Below are positions 15,262-23,976 of a stretch of DNA of 64,000 nucleotides, in pieces. Each line of letters opens with the position of its first letter. Position 1 is the stretch's first letter. A model generated the notes under the pieces. That model was not told the origin of the DNA. It saw nothing but the letters and a program-made list of their open reading frames with translations, and did no database searches. Origin of the DNA: an uncultured Clostridia bacterium (GTDB lineage Bacteria; Bacillota; Clostridia; Oscillospirales; Ruminococcaceae); NCBI GenBank assembly GCA_944382905.1, contig CALWNU010000002.1, forward strand, positions 1-64,000. Reading direction: 5' to 3'. The position numbers and the translations under genes were made by a program.

Positions 15262-15654
15262 TCACGGCTGCTGCGTTTCCTTTTCTTTTTTGGCTTTGGA
15301 AAAGATATCTACAAACTTATCAATCAAATCCGGGACGATCCCTACCGCCCGATCCGCCGTACTGTCATAGCTTTGCATCTGCAGCAGCCGCACCTCTCCC
15401 TGCTGGATGACCAAAAACGCCAGCGGCTGGATGGAAACGCCGGCGCCGGAACCGCCGCCGAAGAGATCCTTGGGCTTGTCCCCACCGAAATCGCTTCCGC
15501 CGGACCCATAGCCAAACGCCACCTTGGACACGGGGATAATGATGGTACCATCCGGCGCGGTGATGGGTTCGCCGATGATGGTATTGACGTCTACCAGCCC
15601 TTTTAATTTTTCCAATGAACAGTTGAGCAATCCTTCCAAATTTCCCTGACCCAT
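15262..15654 (-). CDS. gerW: GerW (YtfJ) family sporulation protein
   Basis: A 130-residue protein with the family pattern: VDVNTIIGEPITAPDGT(TI), then IPVSKVAFGYGSGGSDFG, a glycine-rich centre and FLVIQQGEVRLLQM. In Bacillus GerW is needed for germination in response to L-alanine. It follows a DUF2953 gene just as ytfJ follows ytfI in Bacillus. The ATG at 15654 sits eight bases after AAAAGGAG; an upstream in-frame ATG at 15675 would precede that site. This is one of the main pointers that the organism forms spores. Confidence 0.94.
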   Translation of the reverse strand: MGQGNLEGLLNCSLEKLKGLVDVNTIIGEPITAPDGTIIIPVSKVAFGYGSGGSDFGGDKPKDLFGGGSGAGVSIQPLAFLVIQQGEVRLLQMQSYDSTADRAVGIVPDLIDKFVDIFSKAKKEKETQQP

Positions 15655-15680
15655 TCCGATTTCTCCTTTTCTCATAGGTT

Positions 15681-16436
15681 CTATTCGGCCTTAGTCTTGG
15701 CCGTTTGCTTGTCTTTTATAATCCTCCACAAAAATCCGCCGGAAAATTGGGCGGCTGCCGCCAGCACGAAGACCGTGCGCACCGTCAGCTGAAAGGAAAC
15801 TTGCAGCCGGTCCTCTTGGGACAGGTAATCCGCCGCCACCCGCACCTTTGCTTTTTTCATCCGGACAAACCGGCTCAGCGCCGCGTAGGCGCCGTGGACC
15901 CATCCGTTCATCCGCCCATAGGCGATAGCGGTTTGGGCCGCGTCCTCCCGGGCGACAACCAGCAAAAAATCCAAATCCCGCAGCCACAGGTGCCGGTGCA
16001 ATGTCTTGATCGGGCCTTTGGCTGAACGCAGCAGTTCCAGTACCATCGTTCCGTTTTCCCGCAGCGTACGAGATTCCTGATCCGGCGCTTTTTTTGCCGC
16101 CACGCCGCTTTTTTCCGGCGTATCGGCAATTTTGGCTTCCCCTTTTGCCTTCGCAGACCCACCGTCCGGCTGATAACTACCGTCAGCCTCCGCTGGCCGG
16201 TCCTGTTTTTCCGTCTTTGACTGCTGGCCTTTCTGTTGTCCACCGTTACGGGGATTTTTGCTTTTTTTCTTTTTCTTGTTTTTTTCCTCTTTTTTCGGCA
16301 TTGCCGAATACCGCAGGAAAAGCCAGCCTGCCTTTAGTGCAATTTCATCGTTTTCGTACCGGACCCAAAGCCGGATGTTGGAAAGCAGCAAAAAAAGCAG
16401 AACCAGCCCGATTCCCAAAAGGATCCACCCTGCCAT
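15681..16436 (-). CDS. DUF2953 membrane protein (YtfI-like)
   Basis: A 251-residue protein with a membrane helix at the N-terminus (about residues 3-20), followed by a long low-complexity lysine/glutamate/alanine-rich linker (about 48-120, with KKEEKNKKKKKSK), and a C-terminal DUF2953 domain with FLLVVAREDAAQTAIAYGRM (about 155-185) and a second hydrophobic patch near the end. The function is unknown; the gene is coupled to gerW across Firmicutes. Length of the linker is greater than in YtfI. It sits between scpB and gerW, all in the same direction. Confidence 0.88.
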   Translation of the reverse strand: MAGWILLGIGLVLLFLLLSNIRLWVRYENDEIALKAGWLFLRYSAMPKKEEKNKKKKKSKNPRNGGQQKGQQSKTEKQDRPAEADGSYQPDGGSAKAKGEAKIADTPEKSGVAAKKAPDQESRTLRENGTMVLELLRSAKGPIKTLHRHLWLRDLDFLLVVAREDAAQTAIAYGRMNGWVHGAYAALSRFVRMKKAKVRVAADYLSQEDRLQVSFQLTVRTVFVLAAAAQFSGGFLWRIIKDKQTAKTKAE

Positions 16437-16466
16437 GGCATCACATCGCTTCTTTCAAATTCCCGG

Positions 16467-17027
16467 TCAGGATTCGCCGATCCGAACCTGTCCTTCCACT
16501 TCTGCTTCTTCCTGGCCGCTGTCCTGCACCACCGGCAGTTCCCCGATGGACGACAGTCCAAAACAGCGCAGGAAATGGGGCGTAGTCCCATAACAGACCG
16601 GCCTACCCGGCAATTCCAGCCTTCCCTGCTCCTCCAACAGCCCCCGCTCCACCAGCAGGTTGATGGTGCTGGACGAATCCACCCCGCGGATCTGTTCTAC
16701 AAAAGATTTGGTCACCGGCTGGTTGTAGGCCACAATGGCCAGCACTTCCATGGCCGCCTGGGACAAAGGTTGATTCTTTTTGATTTCCAGCGCTTTTTTT
16801 ACCGGCTCCTGATACGCTTCCCGGGTCGTCATTTGATATTGGGTATCCAGCTGCAGCACCTGCAGCGGGCTTTCTTCTTCCTCCAGATAATCCATCACGC
16901 GGCGCATCATCCAATGAACCGCCGCCTCGTCGCAGTCAAATACCTGTGCCAGCCGGGCGGCAGGAATCGGCTCGCCGCTGGCAAACAAAATCGCAACCGC
17001 CGCTTTTTCAGTTTTCGTCAGCTTCAT
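16467..17027 (-). CDS. scpB: Segregation and condensation protein B
   Basis: A 186-residue winged-helix kleisin partner. With ScpA and SMC it forms the bacterial condensin that compacts and segregates chromosomes. Family-typical phrases are AAVAILFASGEPIP, LSQAAMEVLAIVAYNQPVTK and RGLLEEQGRLELPGRPVCYGTT. The start at 17027 lies inside the end of scpA (20-base overlap) after GGAGGAGAC, so translation is coupled. An open frame continues upstream in this frame, but it is a shadow of scpA. Confidence 0.96.
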   Translation of the reverse strand: MKLTKTEKAAVAILFASGEPIPAARLAQVFDCDEAAVHWMMRRVMDYLEEEESPLQVLQLDTQYQMTTREAYQEPVKKALEIKKNQPLSQAAMEVLAIVAYNQPVTKSFVEQIRGVDSSSTINLLVERGLLEEQGRLELPGRPVCYGTTPHFLRCFGLSSIGELPVVQDSGQEEAEVEGQVRIGES

Positions 17028-17769
17028 CCGCCGTCTCCTCCTGCTCCTCTTCCCGCAACGCCAGCGGCGTCCGGTTGTCTCCCATCCGGATCTCTCCGCC
17101 GTCATCCACCACAATCCGCTTGGCCTTGACCAATTCCAACACCGCCAAAAAGGTTGCCACCATCTCCGAGCGGTCCTCCGTCTTGGCAAACAGGCTTTGG
17201 AACGCAACGCGTTTTTGCTGGTACAGGACGCGCAGGATCCGCACGATTCTGGACTGGACCGACACAATCCGGTGTTTGACAATCCCGGCAAACGCCTCTT
17301 TGGGCGGCGGCAATTTCCGCCGCGCTTTTCCCAGCACCGCCAAATAGGCGTTGAAAAGTTCCGGCGGTTCGTGGATTCGGCTGTAACGCAGATCCGGTTC
17401 GATCAGCGAAGGGGGCCGGGCAAACAGCTTGTCCCCCCGCCACCTTGCCGCCAACTGTGCCGCCGCTTCTTTGCAAGCCTGATACTCCAGCAGCTGGCCG
17501 GTCAGTTCCCGCTTGAGTTCTTCCCCTTCGTTTTCGTATTTGGGCAGCAGCATGGCGGACTTCATATATACCAGCCGCGACGCCATTTCCAAAAAATCGC
17601 TGGCGGTTTCCAAATCCGCAAGCGGAAGTTCTTCCATCTGTTTGAGGTATTGTTCCAGCAACAGGTCGATCTGGATATCATAGATATTCAGTTTATGTTT
17701 TGCAATCAGGGCAAGCAGAAGGTCCATCGGCCCTTCAAACTGTTCCAATTGAAATGTCAGCTTTTCCAT
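17008..17769 (-). CDS. scpA: Segregation and condensation protein A (kleisin)
   Basis: A 253-residue kleisin with the N-terminal motif LEQFEGPMDLLLALIAKHKLNIYD that binds the SMC neck, a variable centre and a C-terminal winged helix (TFLAVLELVKAKRIVV) that caps the SMC head. It bridges the SMC dimer and recruits ScpB. Gene order scpA-scpB is standard. The stop overlaps the scpB start. The gene begins nine bases after the M50 protease stop, so the protease, scpA and scpB are likely co-transcribed. Confidence 0.96.
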   Translation of the reverse strand: MEKLTFQLEQFEGPMDLLLALIAKHKLNIYDIQIDLLLEQYLKQMEELPLADLETASDFLEMASRLVYMKSAMLLPKYENEGEELKRELTGQLLEYQACKEAAAQLAARWRGDKLFARPPSLIEPDLRYSRIHEPPELFNAYLAVLGKARRKLPPPKEAFAGIVKHRIVSVQSRIVRILRVLYQQKRVAFQSLFAKTEDRSEMVATFLAVLELVKAKRIVVDDGGEIRMGDNRTPLALREEEQEETADEADEN

Positions 17770-17778
17770 CCGGGCCTC

Positions 17779-18435
17779 CTATCCGACCAGCTGGAGCAAA
17801 ACATCCACCGGGATTGTTATCCAATTCAGCCCCTGGAACAACGCGTTTCCCAAAAACTGAAGTGGGATCTGCAAAATGCCCACATACAACAACAAAACCA
17901 ATGCGATATAAAAATATTTTTCGTATTTTACCATCCGCATCCTGGCCCGGAGCGGCAGCACAGCCTGGAACAGCTGGGACCCGTCCAGCGGCGGGACCGG
18001 CAGCAGGTTAAACAACGCCAGCATCAGATTGGTCCAAAGGATGGTATAGATCACCTGTCCGAACACGATCCCCGCCGTGGTTCCCATGTTGGCAAAGGAC
18101 AGATAGACCTTAAAAACAATCATCAGCAAAAACGCCAAGCACAGATTAGACAACGGCCCGGCCAGCGCGGTCAGCACAAGATCCCGTTTCGGTTTTTTAA
18201 AATGCGAAGGGTTGATGGGTACTGGTTTTGCCCATCCAAAACCAAACAACAGCAACGCCAGCGTGCCGAACAAATCCAAATGCGCAAAAGGATTCATCGT
18301 CAGCCTGCCTTGTTCTCTCGCCGTATGGTCCCCAAGCCGGTCGGCCACCAGCGCATGTGCCAGTTCATGGATTGGAAATGCTGTTACAATAACGATGGCC
18401 ATGGTCAAATATCGGATCAGGGTTTCTACCTTCAC
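17779..18435 (-). CDS. Site-2 protease family (M50) membrane metalloprotease
   Basis: A 218-residue multi-pass protein with the zinc motif HELAHALVADRLGD in its first helix region and the second metal motif LLPVPPLDG (about residues 155-163), the hallmark of intramembrane M50/S2P proteases. Four or five hydrophobic segments are visible. In Bacillus the related YpuD/YwhC-type protein lies in the same position before scpA. The GTG at 18435 is chosen: GGAGAG precedes it, while the in-frame ATG at 18462 would coincide with the transcription start of the promoter at 18471-18499. Confidence 0.9.
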   Translation of the reverse strand: MKVETLIRYLTMAIVIVTAFPIHELAHALVADRLGDHTAREQGRLTMNPFAHLDLFGTLALLLFGFGWAKPVPINPSHFKKPKRDLVLTALAGPLSNLCLAFLLMIVFKVYLSFANMGTTAGIVFGQVIYTILWTNLMLALFNLLPVPPLDGSQLFQAVLPLRARMRMVKYEKYFYIALVLLLYVGILQIPLQFLGNALFQGLNWITIPVDVLLQLVG

Positions 18436-18470
18436 GTTGTTCTCTCCGTTTCTCCCGGGCATTTTTTCTT

Positions 18471-18499
18471 ATTATACTAAAAACCGGCCCTTAACACAA
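18471..18499 (-). promoter_or_regulatory. Promoter of the M50-scpA-scpB operon
   Basis: TTGTGT (18499-18494), 17-bp spacer, TATAAT (18476-18471) on the minus strand. The predicted transcription start near 18464 supports the downstream GTG start of the protease. Confidence 0.65.
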
Positions 18500-18566
18500 G
18501 GTTTCACCAATTTTCTGCGACTCAATCGCTTCTTGCCCCGGATAACCAAATAAATTGAAAAAAAGC

Positions 18567-18595
18567 TTGATTTCACTTTTAAAATCTGATAAGAT
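18567..18595 (+). promoter_or_regulatory. Promoter of rpmB
   Basis: TTGATT (18567-18572), 17-bp spacer, TAAGAT (18590-18595), 44 bases before the rpmB start and divergent from the M50 operon promoter. Confidence 0.7.
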
Positions 18596-18638
18596 ATTGC
18601 TGTTAACTTTTTATGAGCAGGAAAGGAGGTGCAGACCA

Positions 18639-18827
18639 ATGGCAAAATGCGACATCTGCGGAAAAGGTGTCACTTTCGGAATTAAGGTTTCCCATTCCCA
18701 TCGTCGTTCCAACCGGACTTGGAAACCGAATGTAAAGCGTGTAAAGGCAATCGTTGACGGATCTCCTCGCCACATTTATGCCTGCACCCGTTGTCTGCGT
18801 TCCAATAAAGTGACCCGCGCAATCTAA
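18639..18827 (+). CDS. rpmB: Ribosomal protein bL28
   Basis: A 62-residue large-subunit protein with two CxxC pairs (CDICGK near the N-terminus and CTRCLR near the end), the zinc-binding version of bL28. The core VSHSHRRSNRTWKPN contacts rRNA. It has its own promoter and an AAAGGAGGTG ribosome-binding site and ends in a strong terminator, so it is monocistronic. The longer open frame upstream is excluded by this ribosome-binding site. Confidence 0.97.
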   Translation: MAKCDICGKGVTFGIKVSHSHRRSNRTWKPNVKRVKAIVDGSPRHIYACTRCLRSNKVTRAI

Positions 18828-18837
18828 CATGCTGTTT

Positions 18838-18868
18838 TGAAAAAGGCTGCCGATTCGGCAGCCTTTTT
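18838..18868. terminator. Bidirectional terminator after rpmB
   Basis: AAAGGCTGCCG/CGGCAGCCTTT stem flanked by A- and T-runs on both sides. It ends rpmB on the plus strand and probably the gpsA cluster on the minus strand. Confidence 0.9.
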
Positions 18869-18928
18869 TCTTTGCTCTATTTTTTCTCCGCTTATCAAAA
18901 TCGTTTTCGAAACACGCCAGGGTTTGCG

Positions 18929-19300
18929 CTATTCCAGATCCTGCTGAAAAGGGTCCGTATCGCCGTCATTGCGGTAACGGGCGTAAATTTTCCGGTACGT
19001 CACAATCAGCACCGGCAGCCCGCCCAGCGTATAAACCATGGCGGCAACGCCCGCCGCCTCAACCGACCAAAAGCCGGCGCAGCCGATGGCCGCCATCCCG
19101 GCGGCGGCAACCAGCCACATGATGCCGTTGGCCCGGTTATAGCGCGGGACATCCCGGATCTGCGACGGCAAGACCGTACTTCCCGCCCAAAAATGCATGG
19201 GCGATTTGCGGCACAGCGCCCAAATGCCAATGGCCGCAAAAATGGCCGCGCAAATCCAAACGCAGATTACGAATATCCAGATTCCCAACCAGTCTTGCAT
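18929..19300 (-). CDS. Uncharacterised small membrane protein
   Basis: A 123-residue protein with three hydrophobic segments (about residues 3-26, 57-75 and 80-98) and a conserved-looking middle, HFWAGSTVLPSQIRDVPRYN followed by RANGIMWLV, that recurs in many Clostridia proteins of unknown function. The C-terminus is cytosolic and charged. It begins five bases after the gpsA stop and is the last gene of the DUF512-der-plsY-gpsA run, so it is probably made with them. No enzymatic motif is visible. The longer upstream in-frame ATG lies inside gpsA and lacks a better ribosome-binding site. Confidence 0.7.
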   Translation of the reverse strand: MQDWLGIWIFVICVWICAAIFAAIGIWALCRKSPMHFWAGSTVLPSQIRDVPRYNRANGIMWLVAAAGMAAIGCAGFWSVEAAGVAAMVYTLGGLPVLIVTYRKIYARYRNDGDTDPFQQDLE

Positions 19301-19304
19301 ACGC

Positions 19305-20315
19305 TTATTCTTCCCCCTCCAGCCAAATGTTTTCCGATTCATGCCGTTTTGGCCGGGTCATCAAATCCCGCAGGGCCTGGGCAGGAGATTTCTCCTGGTA
19401 CAACACCGCATAAGCCTGCTCGGTAATGGGCATTTCCACCCCCAGCTTCCGGCTCAGCGCATAGGCGGTTTTGGCACAGGGATACCCTTCCACCGTGCCG
19501 ATTTTTTCCACCGCGTCCTTCGCAGGCATCCCCTGCCCGATCAGGATCCCCGCCCGGCGGTTGCGGGAATGCATGCTGGTGCAGGTCACGATCAGATCGC
19601 CGATCCCGGACAGGCCCGCAAAGGTTTCGGCTTTCGCCCCCATATGCACCCCCAGGCGGGCGATTTCCCGGATCCCACGGGTCATCAGCGCCGCTTTGGC
19701 GCTGTCGCCCAAAGACAGGCCGTCGGCAATCCCCGCCGCCAGCGCAATCACATTTTTCAGCGCGCCGCCCAGCTCCACGCCGGTCACATCATCGTTGACA
19801 TACAGCCGCAAGGTGGGATTCATCAGCAATTCCTGGACCTGCTGCGCCGCTTCCCGGTCCGCCGAAGCTACCGCAATGGTTGCCGGCTGTCCACGGCCCA
19901 CCTCTTCCGCGTGGGATGGCCCGGACAAAACCACAATTCTTTGCCGGGGCAGCTCTTCCTCCAGCACCTGGGAAAGCCGCTTGAAGGTTTCGTCCTCCAG
20001 CCCTTTGGCCACATTGGCGACGATAGTCCCCTCCCGGAGAAACGGCGCGGCGCGCCGGGCGGTTTCCCGCACGGCAGACGACGGCACCGCCATAATGCAC
20101 AAATCGCAATCTGTCAAACAGGCAAGATCCCCCGTCAAGGCAATCTCTTTTGGCACCGCGACGCCGGGCAGCAGCCGTTTTTGCTCCCCGTCGCGCCGAA
20201 TCTGCTCCAGTTCCTGGGGAAAAAGCGACCACAGCGTCACCTGGTGCCCGCAGCCGTTTGCCATCACCGCCAGCGCCGTACCAAACCCGCAGCCCAATAC
20301 CGATATCTTCGCCAT
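19305..20315 (-). CDS. gpsA: Glycerol-3-phosphate dehydrogenase [NAD(P)+]
   Basis: A 336-residue enzyme reducing dihydroxyacetone phosphate to sn-glycerol 3-phosphate for phospholipids. The catalytic region LKNVIALAAGIADGL with its lysine, and SGPSHAEEV, are intact. The N-terminal dinucleotide motif is GCGFGTALA rather than the usual GxGxWGTxLA, one residue shorter. It starts two bases after plsY, whose acyltransferase uses the product, so the operon joins the two steps. The long frame upstream of 20315 is rejected because it runs through plsY. Confidence 0.94.
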   Translation of the reverse strand: MAKISVLGCGFGTALAVMANGCGHQVTLWSLFPQELEQIRRDGEQKRLLPGVAVPKEIALTGDLACLTDCDLCIMAVPSSAVRETARRAAPFLREGTIVANVAKGLEDETFKRLSQVLEEELPRQRIVVLSGPSHAEEVGRGQPATIAVASADREAAQQVQELLMNPTLRLYVNDDVTGVELGGALKNVIALAAGIADGLSLGDSAKAALMTRGIREIARLGVHMGAKAETFAGLSGIGDLIVTCTSMHSRNRRAGILIGQGMPAKDAVEKIGTVEGYPCAKTAYALSRKLGVEMPITEQAYAVLYQEKSPAQALRDLMTRPKRHESENIWLEGEE

Positions 20316-20317
20316 GG

Positions 20318-20971
20318 CTATTGTTCCCCCTCCTTCGCCTTTTTGCTGCCGAATCGATTTTCCGTCCCCTGCAAAAGCCTTTGGATATTGGACCGGTGCA
20401 TCCAGATCACCAGCGCCGCCATAACCGCGGAGAAGAAGAAATCCAGCCAGCTGATGCTGCCTTTGAGAAAATAGTCCACTGCCAAGGTCAGAAACGGAAA
20501 ACAGCACGCGCCGGCCAGCGAGCCCACCGAAACAATCCGGGTCACAAAGATCAGCGGCAGCCCGATGATCAAAAGCCCGGCGAACACCACCGGGTTAATG
20601 ACCGCGATAATCCCGATGGACGTCAAAATCCCCTTTCCGCCCCGGAACCCAAAATACACCGGGTACAGATGTCCCAACAAGGCGAACAGCCCGGCGATAT
20701 AGGCGCCGTCAAATAAAGTAACGCCGAAAGCGGCAAAAATCAGCCTGCCGATCCAGACTGCAACCACCCCTTTGAAAAAATCGCCCGCCAGCGTCAGGGC
20801 CGCCGCTTTTTTCCCATAGGTGCGCAGAATGTTGGTCATCCCCGCGTTCCCGCTGCCAAACTGCCTCACGTCCTGGTGGTACAACCCCTTGGAGACCACC
20901 ACCGCAAAGCTGATACTGCCCAAAAGATAGGCCGCCGCCGCAGCCAAAATGCTTGCCAAAACTGTTTGCAT
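20318..20971 (-). CDS. plsY: Glycerol-3-phosphate acyltransferase PlsY
   Basis: A 217-residue membrane protein that transfers acyl groups from acyl-phosphate to glycerol 3-phosphate. Motif 1 (DVRQFGSGNAGMTNILRTYGK), motif 2 (KGVVAVWIG) and motif 3 (FGFRGGKGILTSIG) are present, with about five hydrophobic segments. It is 28 bases behind der and two bases before gpsA. The last 15 residues are charged and cytosolic. Start ATG at 20971 directly before the QTV N-terminus of the first helix. Confidence 0.95.
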   Translation of the reverse strand: MQTVLASILAAAAAYLLGSISFAVVVSKGLYHQDVRQFGSGNAGMTNILRTYGKKAAALTLAGDFFKGVVAVWIGRLIFAAFGVTLFDGAYIAGLFALLGHLYPVYFGFRGGKGILTSIGIIAVINPVVFAGLLIIGLPLIFVTRIVSVGSLAGACCFPFLTLAVDYFLKGSISWLDFFFSAVMAALVIWMHRSNIQRLLQGTENRFGSKKAKEGEQ

Positions 20972-20999
20972 CCGTCATACCCCCCGGCAAATTCCGCTG

Positions 21000-22322
21000 C
21001 TATTTTTCGCCCCGTTCCCGCACGATCATGCGGATGGGCGTCCCGTCCAGATGAAAAGTCTCGCGGATCTGGTTTTCCAGATACCGCTGGTAAGAAAAGT
21101 GGAACAGCTCCTTTTCGTTGACGAACACCACGAAGGTCGGCGGCTTGGTCGAGGCTTGGGTCATATAGAAAATCCGCAGCCGCTTGCCTTTGTCCGACGG
21201 CGGCTGTACCCGCGCGGTGGCATAGGAAAGCATGTCGTTTAGCCGCCCTGTGGAAATCCGCATGGCGTTTTGCTCGGCGACATAACGGATCAATTCATAC
21301 AATTTTTCCACCCGCTGGCCGGTTTTGGCGGAAAGAAAGAGAAACGGCGCATAGGGCATAAAGCTAAAATCCTGCTGGAGTTTTTTGGTAAACTCCTGCA
21401 TGGTTTTCCCATCCTTTTCCACCGCATCCCACTTATTGACTGCAATGACGCAGCCTTTTCCCTGTTCATGGGCATAACCGGCGACTTTGGAATCCTGCTC
21501 GGTAAACCCTTCTGTCGCGTCGATGACAATCACGCATACATCCGACCGGTCCACCGCCATATAGGAACGGAGCACCGAATATTTCTCAATGGACTCTTCC
21601 ACCCGGGATTTCCGGCGGATTCCAGCCGTATCAATGAACACAAACCGGCCGTATTCGTTCTCCACCAGCGTATCCGTAGCGTCCCGGGTGGTCCCCGCCA
21701 CGTCGGAAACGATCACCCGCTCTTCGCCGGCCATTCGGTTGATCAGCGACGATTTTCCCACGTTGGGCTTGCCGATTACCGCGACCTTGATATCCTCTTC
21801 CCCGTAGGCGTCTTCCCGGTCAAAGTCCAGGTAGCGGTAGCAGGCGTCCAGCAAATCGCCCACGCCGTGGCCGTGTACCGAGGAAACCGGGTACGGATCG
21901 CCGATTCCCAGGTTGTAAAACTCATACAATTCCGGCGGCGGCGCGCCGACGCTGTCGCATTTGTTGACGCATAACACCACCGGTTTGCCGGAACGCTGCA
22001 GCATAGAAGCCACGTCCTGGTCGGTTGCGGTCATTCCAGAACGCAGATCCACCACAAGTATGATCACATCTGCGCTGTCGATGGCAAGCTTGGCCTGCCG
22101 GCGCATCTGCGCCAGGATCACATCGTCCGTTTTGGGCTCGATGCCGCCCGTATCTACAATATGAAACGTCTTCCCGCGCCATTCCCCTTCCGCGTAAATC
22201 CGGTCACGGGTCACGCCCGGCGTATCCTCCACAATGGAAAGACGTTTGCCTACAATTTTATTAAACAGCGTGGACTTGCCCACATTGGGCCGGCCCACTA
22301 CTGCAATCAGCGGTTTTGCCAT
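21000..22322 (-). CDS. der: Ribosome-assembly GTPase Der (EngA)
   Basis: A 440-residue protein with two tandem GTPase domains. G1 motifs are GRPNVGKST (residues 9-17) and GKPNVGKSS (about 183-191); G3 DTPG-type and DTAG, G4 NKCD and NKWD follow; the C-terminus is a KH-like domain. Der binds 50S precursors. It lies between the DUF512 radical SAM gene and plsY, a usual Clostridia neighbourhood. The start at 22322 is behind AAGGAAGGG; the further upstream ATG is out of keeping with the family. Confidence 0.97.
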   Translation of the reverse strand: MAKPLIAVVGRPNVGKSTLFNKIVGKRLSIVEDTPGVTRDRIYAEGEWRGKTFHIVDTGGIEPKTDDVILAQMRRQAKLAIDSADVIILVVDLRSGMTATDQDVASMLQRSGKPVVLCVNKCDSVGAPPPELYEFYNLGIGDPYPVSSVHGHGVGDLLDACYRYLDFDREDAYGEEDIKVAVIGKPNVGKSSLINRMAGEERVIVSDVAGTTRDATDTLVENEYGRFVFIDTAGIRRKSRVEESIEKYSVLRSYMAVDRSDVCVIVIDATEGFTEQDSKVAGYAHEQGKGCVIAVNKWDAVEKDGKTMQEFTKKLQQDFSFMPYAPFLFLSAKTGQRVEKLYELIRYVAEQNAMRISTGRLNDMLSYATARVQPPSDKGKRLRIFYMTQASTKPPTFVVFVNEKELFHFSYQRYLENQIRETFHLDGTPIRMIVRERGEK

Positions 22323-22372
22323 ACTATCCCTTCCTTTTTGCCGCCTCTGCCTCGCTTGCAAAAGGCGCTTTT

Positions 22373-23704
22373 CTACCAGGTGGCTTCCGGCAAATCCTCC
22401 TGGATTCCCAACAGCGCCTGCAAAAACTGCGCGCCATCATTGTCCACCGTGCGCACCGGCACTCCCAGAGCCTGCTGGACGTCTTCCACCGTCTTGTCGT
22501 CTAAAAATTTATCCTGCTCATGACGCAGCATCACGCCGGGGATCAGCAATTCCTCCCCCAGGTCTTTGCCCCTGAGCTGACCAATCAGGTCGGTGGCCGT
22601 CACTAGCCCCGCCACAGTAATCTCATCGCCGAAATAATCGTTGTGGATGGGGTAGACCGTACAATCCAGGCCGGGAAACCGCTGGGTCACTTTTGCGATT
22701 TCCGCCTGCAAAAACGCCGCCGGCGCTTCGCCGGTAGCCAGGCTGATCCGGCGGGAAAGACCGTCGTCCTCCCAATCCTCCAGCGCCTCAGCCAATTCCT
22801 CCCGCAGCAAGGACAGCAGCCCCACGCCGTTTTCCAGCTGGTTGTATTCTCCATAGTATTCCCCGTCCGGGATGGGGATTCCCGCCTTGAGGAAAAACTC
22901 GTCCGCCGGATACGCCAGACGCACCCCTTCCCGCTGCAAGAACGCTTCCGAGAAGGCATGGATCTGCCGGATGACCTGCTGCGCCTCTTCTTTGGAATAC
23001 GGGCGCAGCGGATACAGGCCGTCGCGAAATTTGGTCAGTCCCACCGGGACGGCAGCGATGCTTTCCACGCTGGGATACAGCTCGCCTAGTTGGCGCAGGG
23101 ATTCGTCCAAATGCGGCCCGTCGTTAATCCCCGGGCAAAGCACCAGCTGGGTATTGATCTTGATCCCCGCCGCCGCAAGCTGCCGCAGATAGTCCAGGGA
23201 AGACGCCGCCTTGGGATTTTGCATCATCTGTTGGCGCAGCGCGGGATCCATGGTATGCACCGAGACATTGACCGGGCTGATATGCATCTGGATAATCCGG
23301 TCAATATCCTTTTGTTCCATGTTGGTCAGGGTGATATAATTGCCGAACAAAAAAGACAGGCGGGCATCGTCGTCCTTAAAATAAAGGGTGTCCCGCATGC
23401 CCGGCGGCATTTGATCCACAAAACAAAAGATGCATTTATTTTTGCAGTGATGCTGCTGGTCCATCAAGTAAGAGGAAAATTCCAACCCCAGTTCTTCGTA
23501 TTCGTCTTTTCGCACCGTCACATGGCGGCAACCGCCATCCGCATCCTGCAAATCGATCCGCAGTTTTTGCTCGGTCATATAAAATTGGTAATCCAAAATG
23601 TCTTCAATCGGGTGGCAATTGAGCGCCACCAGCATTTCCCCCGGCTGTATTCCAGCCCTGTCGGCCGGTGACCCGGGCGATACCGCTATGATTTGCACCG
23701 ACAA
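22373..23704 (-). CDS. DUF512 / PDZ radical SAM-like protein
   Basis: A 443-residue protein with an N-terminal PDZ-like domain (IIAVSPGSPADRAGIQPGE), a cysteine motif CKNKCIFCFVDQ (about residues 87-98) of the radical SAM type, and a C-terminal DUF512 domain. Proteins of this TIGR03279 group are conserved in Clostridia and cyanobacteria next to der but their reaction is unknown. Initiation is at TTG, eight bases after AAAAGGAGGTG. It ends 50 bases before der and is the first gene of that cluster. Confidence 0.9.
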   Translation of the reverse strand: MSVQIIAVSPGSPADRAGIQPGEMLVALNCHPIEDILDYQFYMTEQKLRIDLQDADGGCRHVTVRKDEYEELGLEFSSYLMDQQHHCKNKCIFCFVDQMPPGMRDTLYFKDDDARLSFLFGNYITLTNMEQKDIDRIIQMHISPVNVSVHTMDPALRQQMMQNPKAASSLDYLRQLAAAGIKINTQLVLCPGINDGPHLDESLRQLGELYPSVESIAAVPVGLTKFRDGLYPLRPYSKEEAQQVIRQIHAFSEAFLQREGVRLAYPADEFFLKAGIPIPDGEYYGEYNQLENGVGLLSLLREELAEALEDWEDDGLSRRISLATGEAPAAFLQAEIAKVTQRFPGLDCTVYPIHNDYFGDEITVAGLVTATDLIGQLRGKDLGEELLIPGVMLRHEQDKFLDDKTVEDVQQALGVPVRTVDNDGAQFLQALLGIQEDLPEATW

Positions 23705-23721
23705 GGCGGCACCTCCTTTTA

Positions 23722-23760
23722 GAAAAAAAGCAGGGGCGGAACCGCATCCCTCCCCTGCCT
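23722..23760 (-). terminator. Terminator after rpmF
   Basis: GCAGGGG/CCCCTGC stem (larger with internal loop), followed by seven T on the minus strand. It ends the DUF177-rpmF transcript 12 bases after the rpmF stop; the DUF512 start lies just beyond. Confidence 0.82.
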
Positions 23761-23772
23761 TCGAAAAAGGCC

Positions 23773-23958
23773 TTATTCAGCCTCCATTTTAATGACTTCT
23801 TTGCCCTTGTAGTAACCGCAGTTTGCGCAAACCTTGTGAGGAGCCTTCAGCTCACCGCACTGGGAGCATTTGGAGAACCCCGGAACACTGATTTTCCAAA
23901 CATTGGAACGTCTTTTATTTTTTCTCGCTTTGGACGACTTTCTTTTTGGTACCGCCAT
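23773..23958 (-). CDS. rpmF: Ribosomal protein bL32
   Basis: A 61-residue large-subunit protein beginning [17 protein letters not shown] after methionine, with two CxxC pairs (CSQCGE and CANCGYY), the zinc form of bL32. It follows the DUF177 gene by 18 bases, a pairing conserved from Firmicutes to proteobacteria. Ribosome-binding site AAGGAGGTG. It ends in a terminator, so the pair forms one short operon driven by the promoter at 24506-24534. Confidence 0.97.
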   Translation of the reverse strand: MAVPKRKSSKARKNKRRSNVWKISVPGFSKCSQCGELKAPHKVCANCGYYKGKEVIKMEAE

Positions 23959-23976
23959 GTCAGCACCTCCTTAAGG

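Noticed and set aside
17028-17291. An N-terminal extension of scpB
   Set aside because: The added sequence is arginine-rich, overlaps scpA in another frame, and the coupled start at 17027 has the ribosome-binding site.
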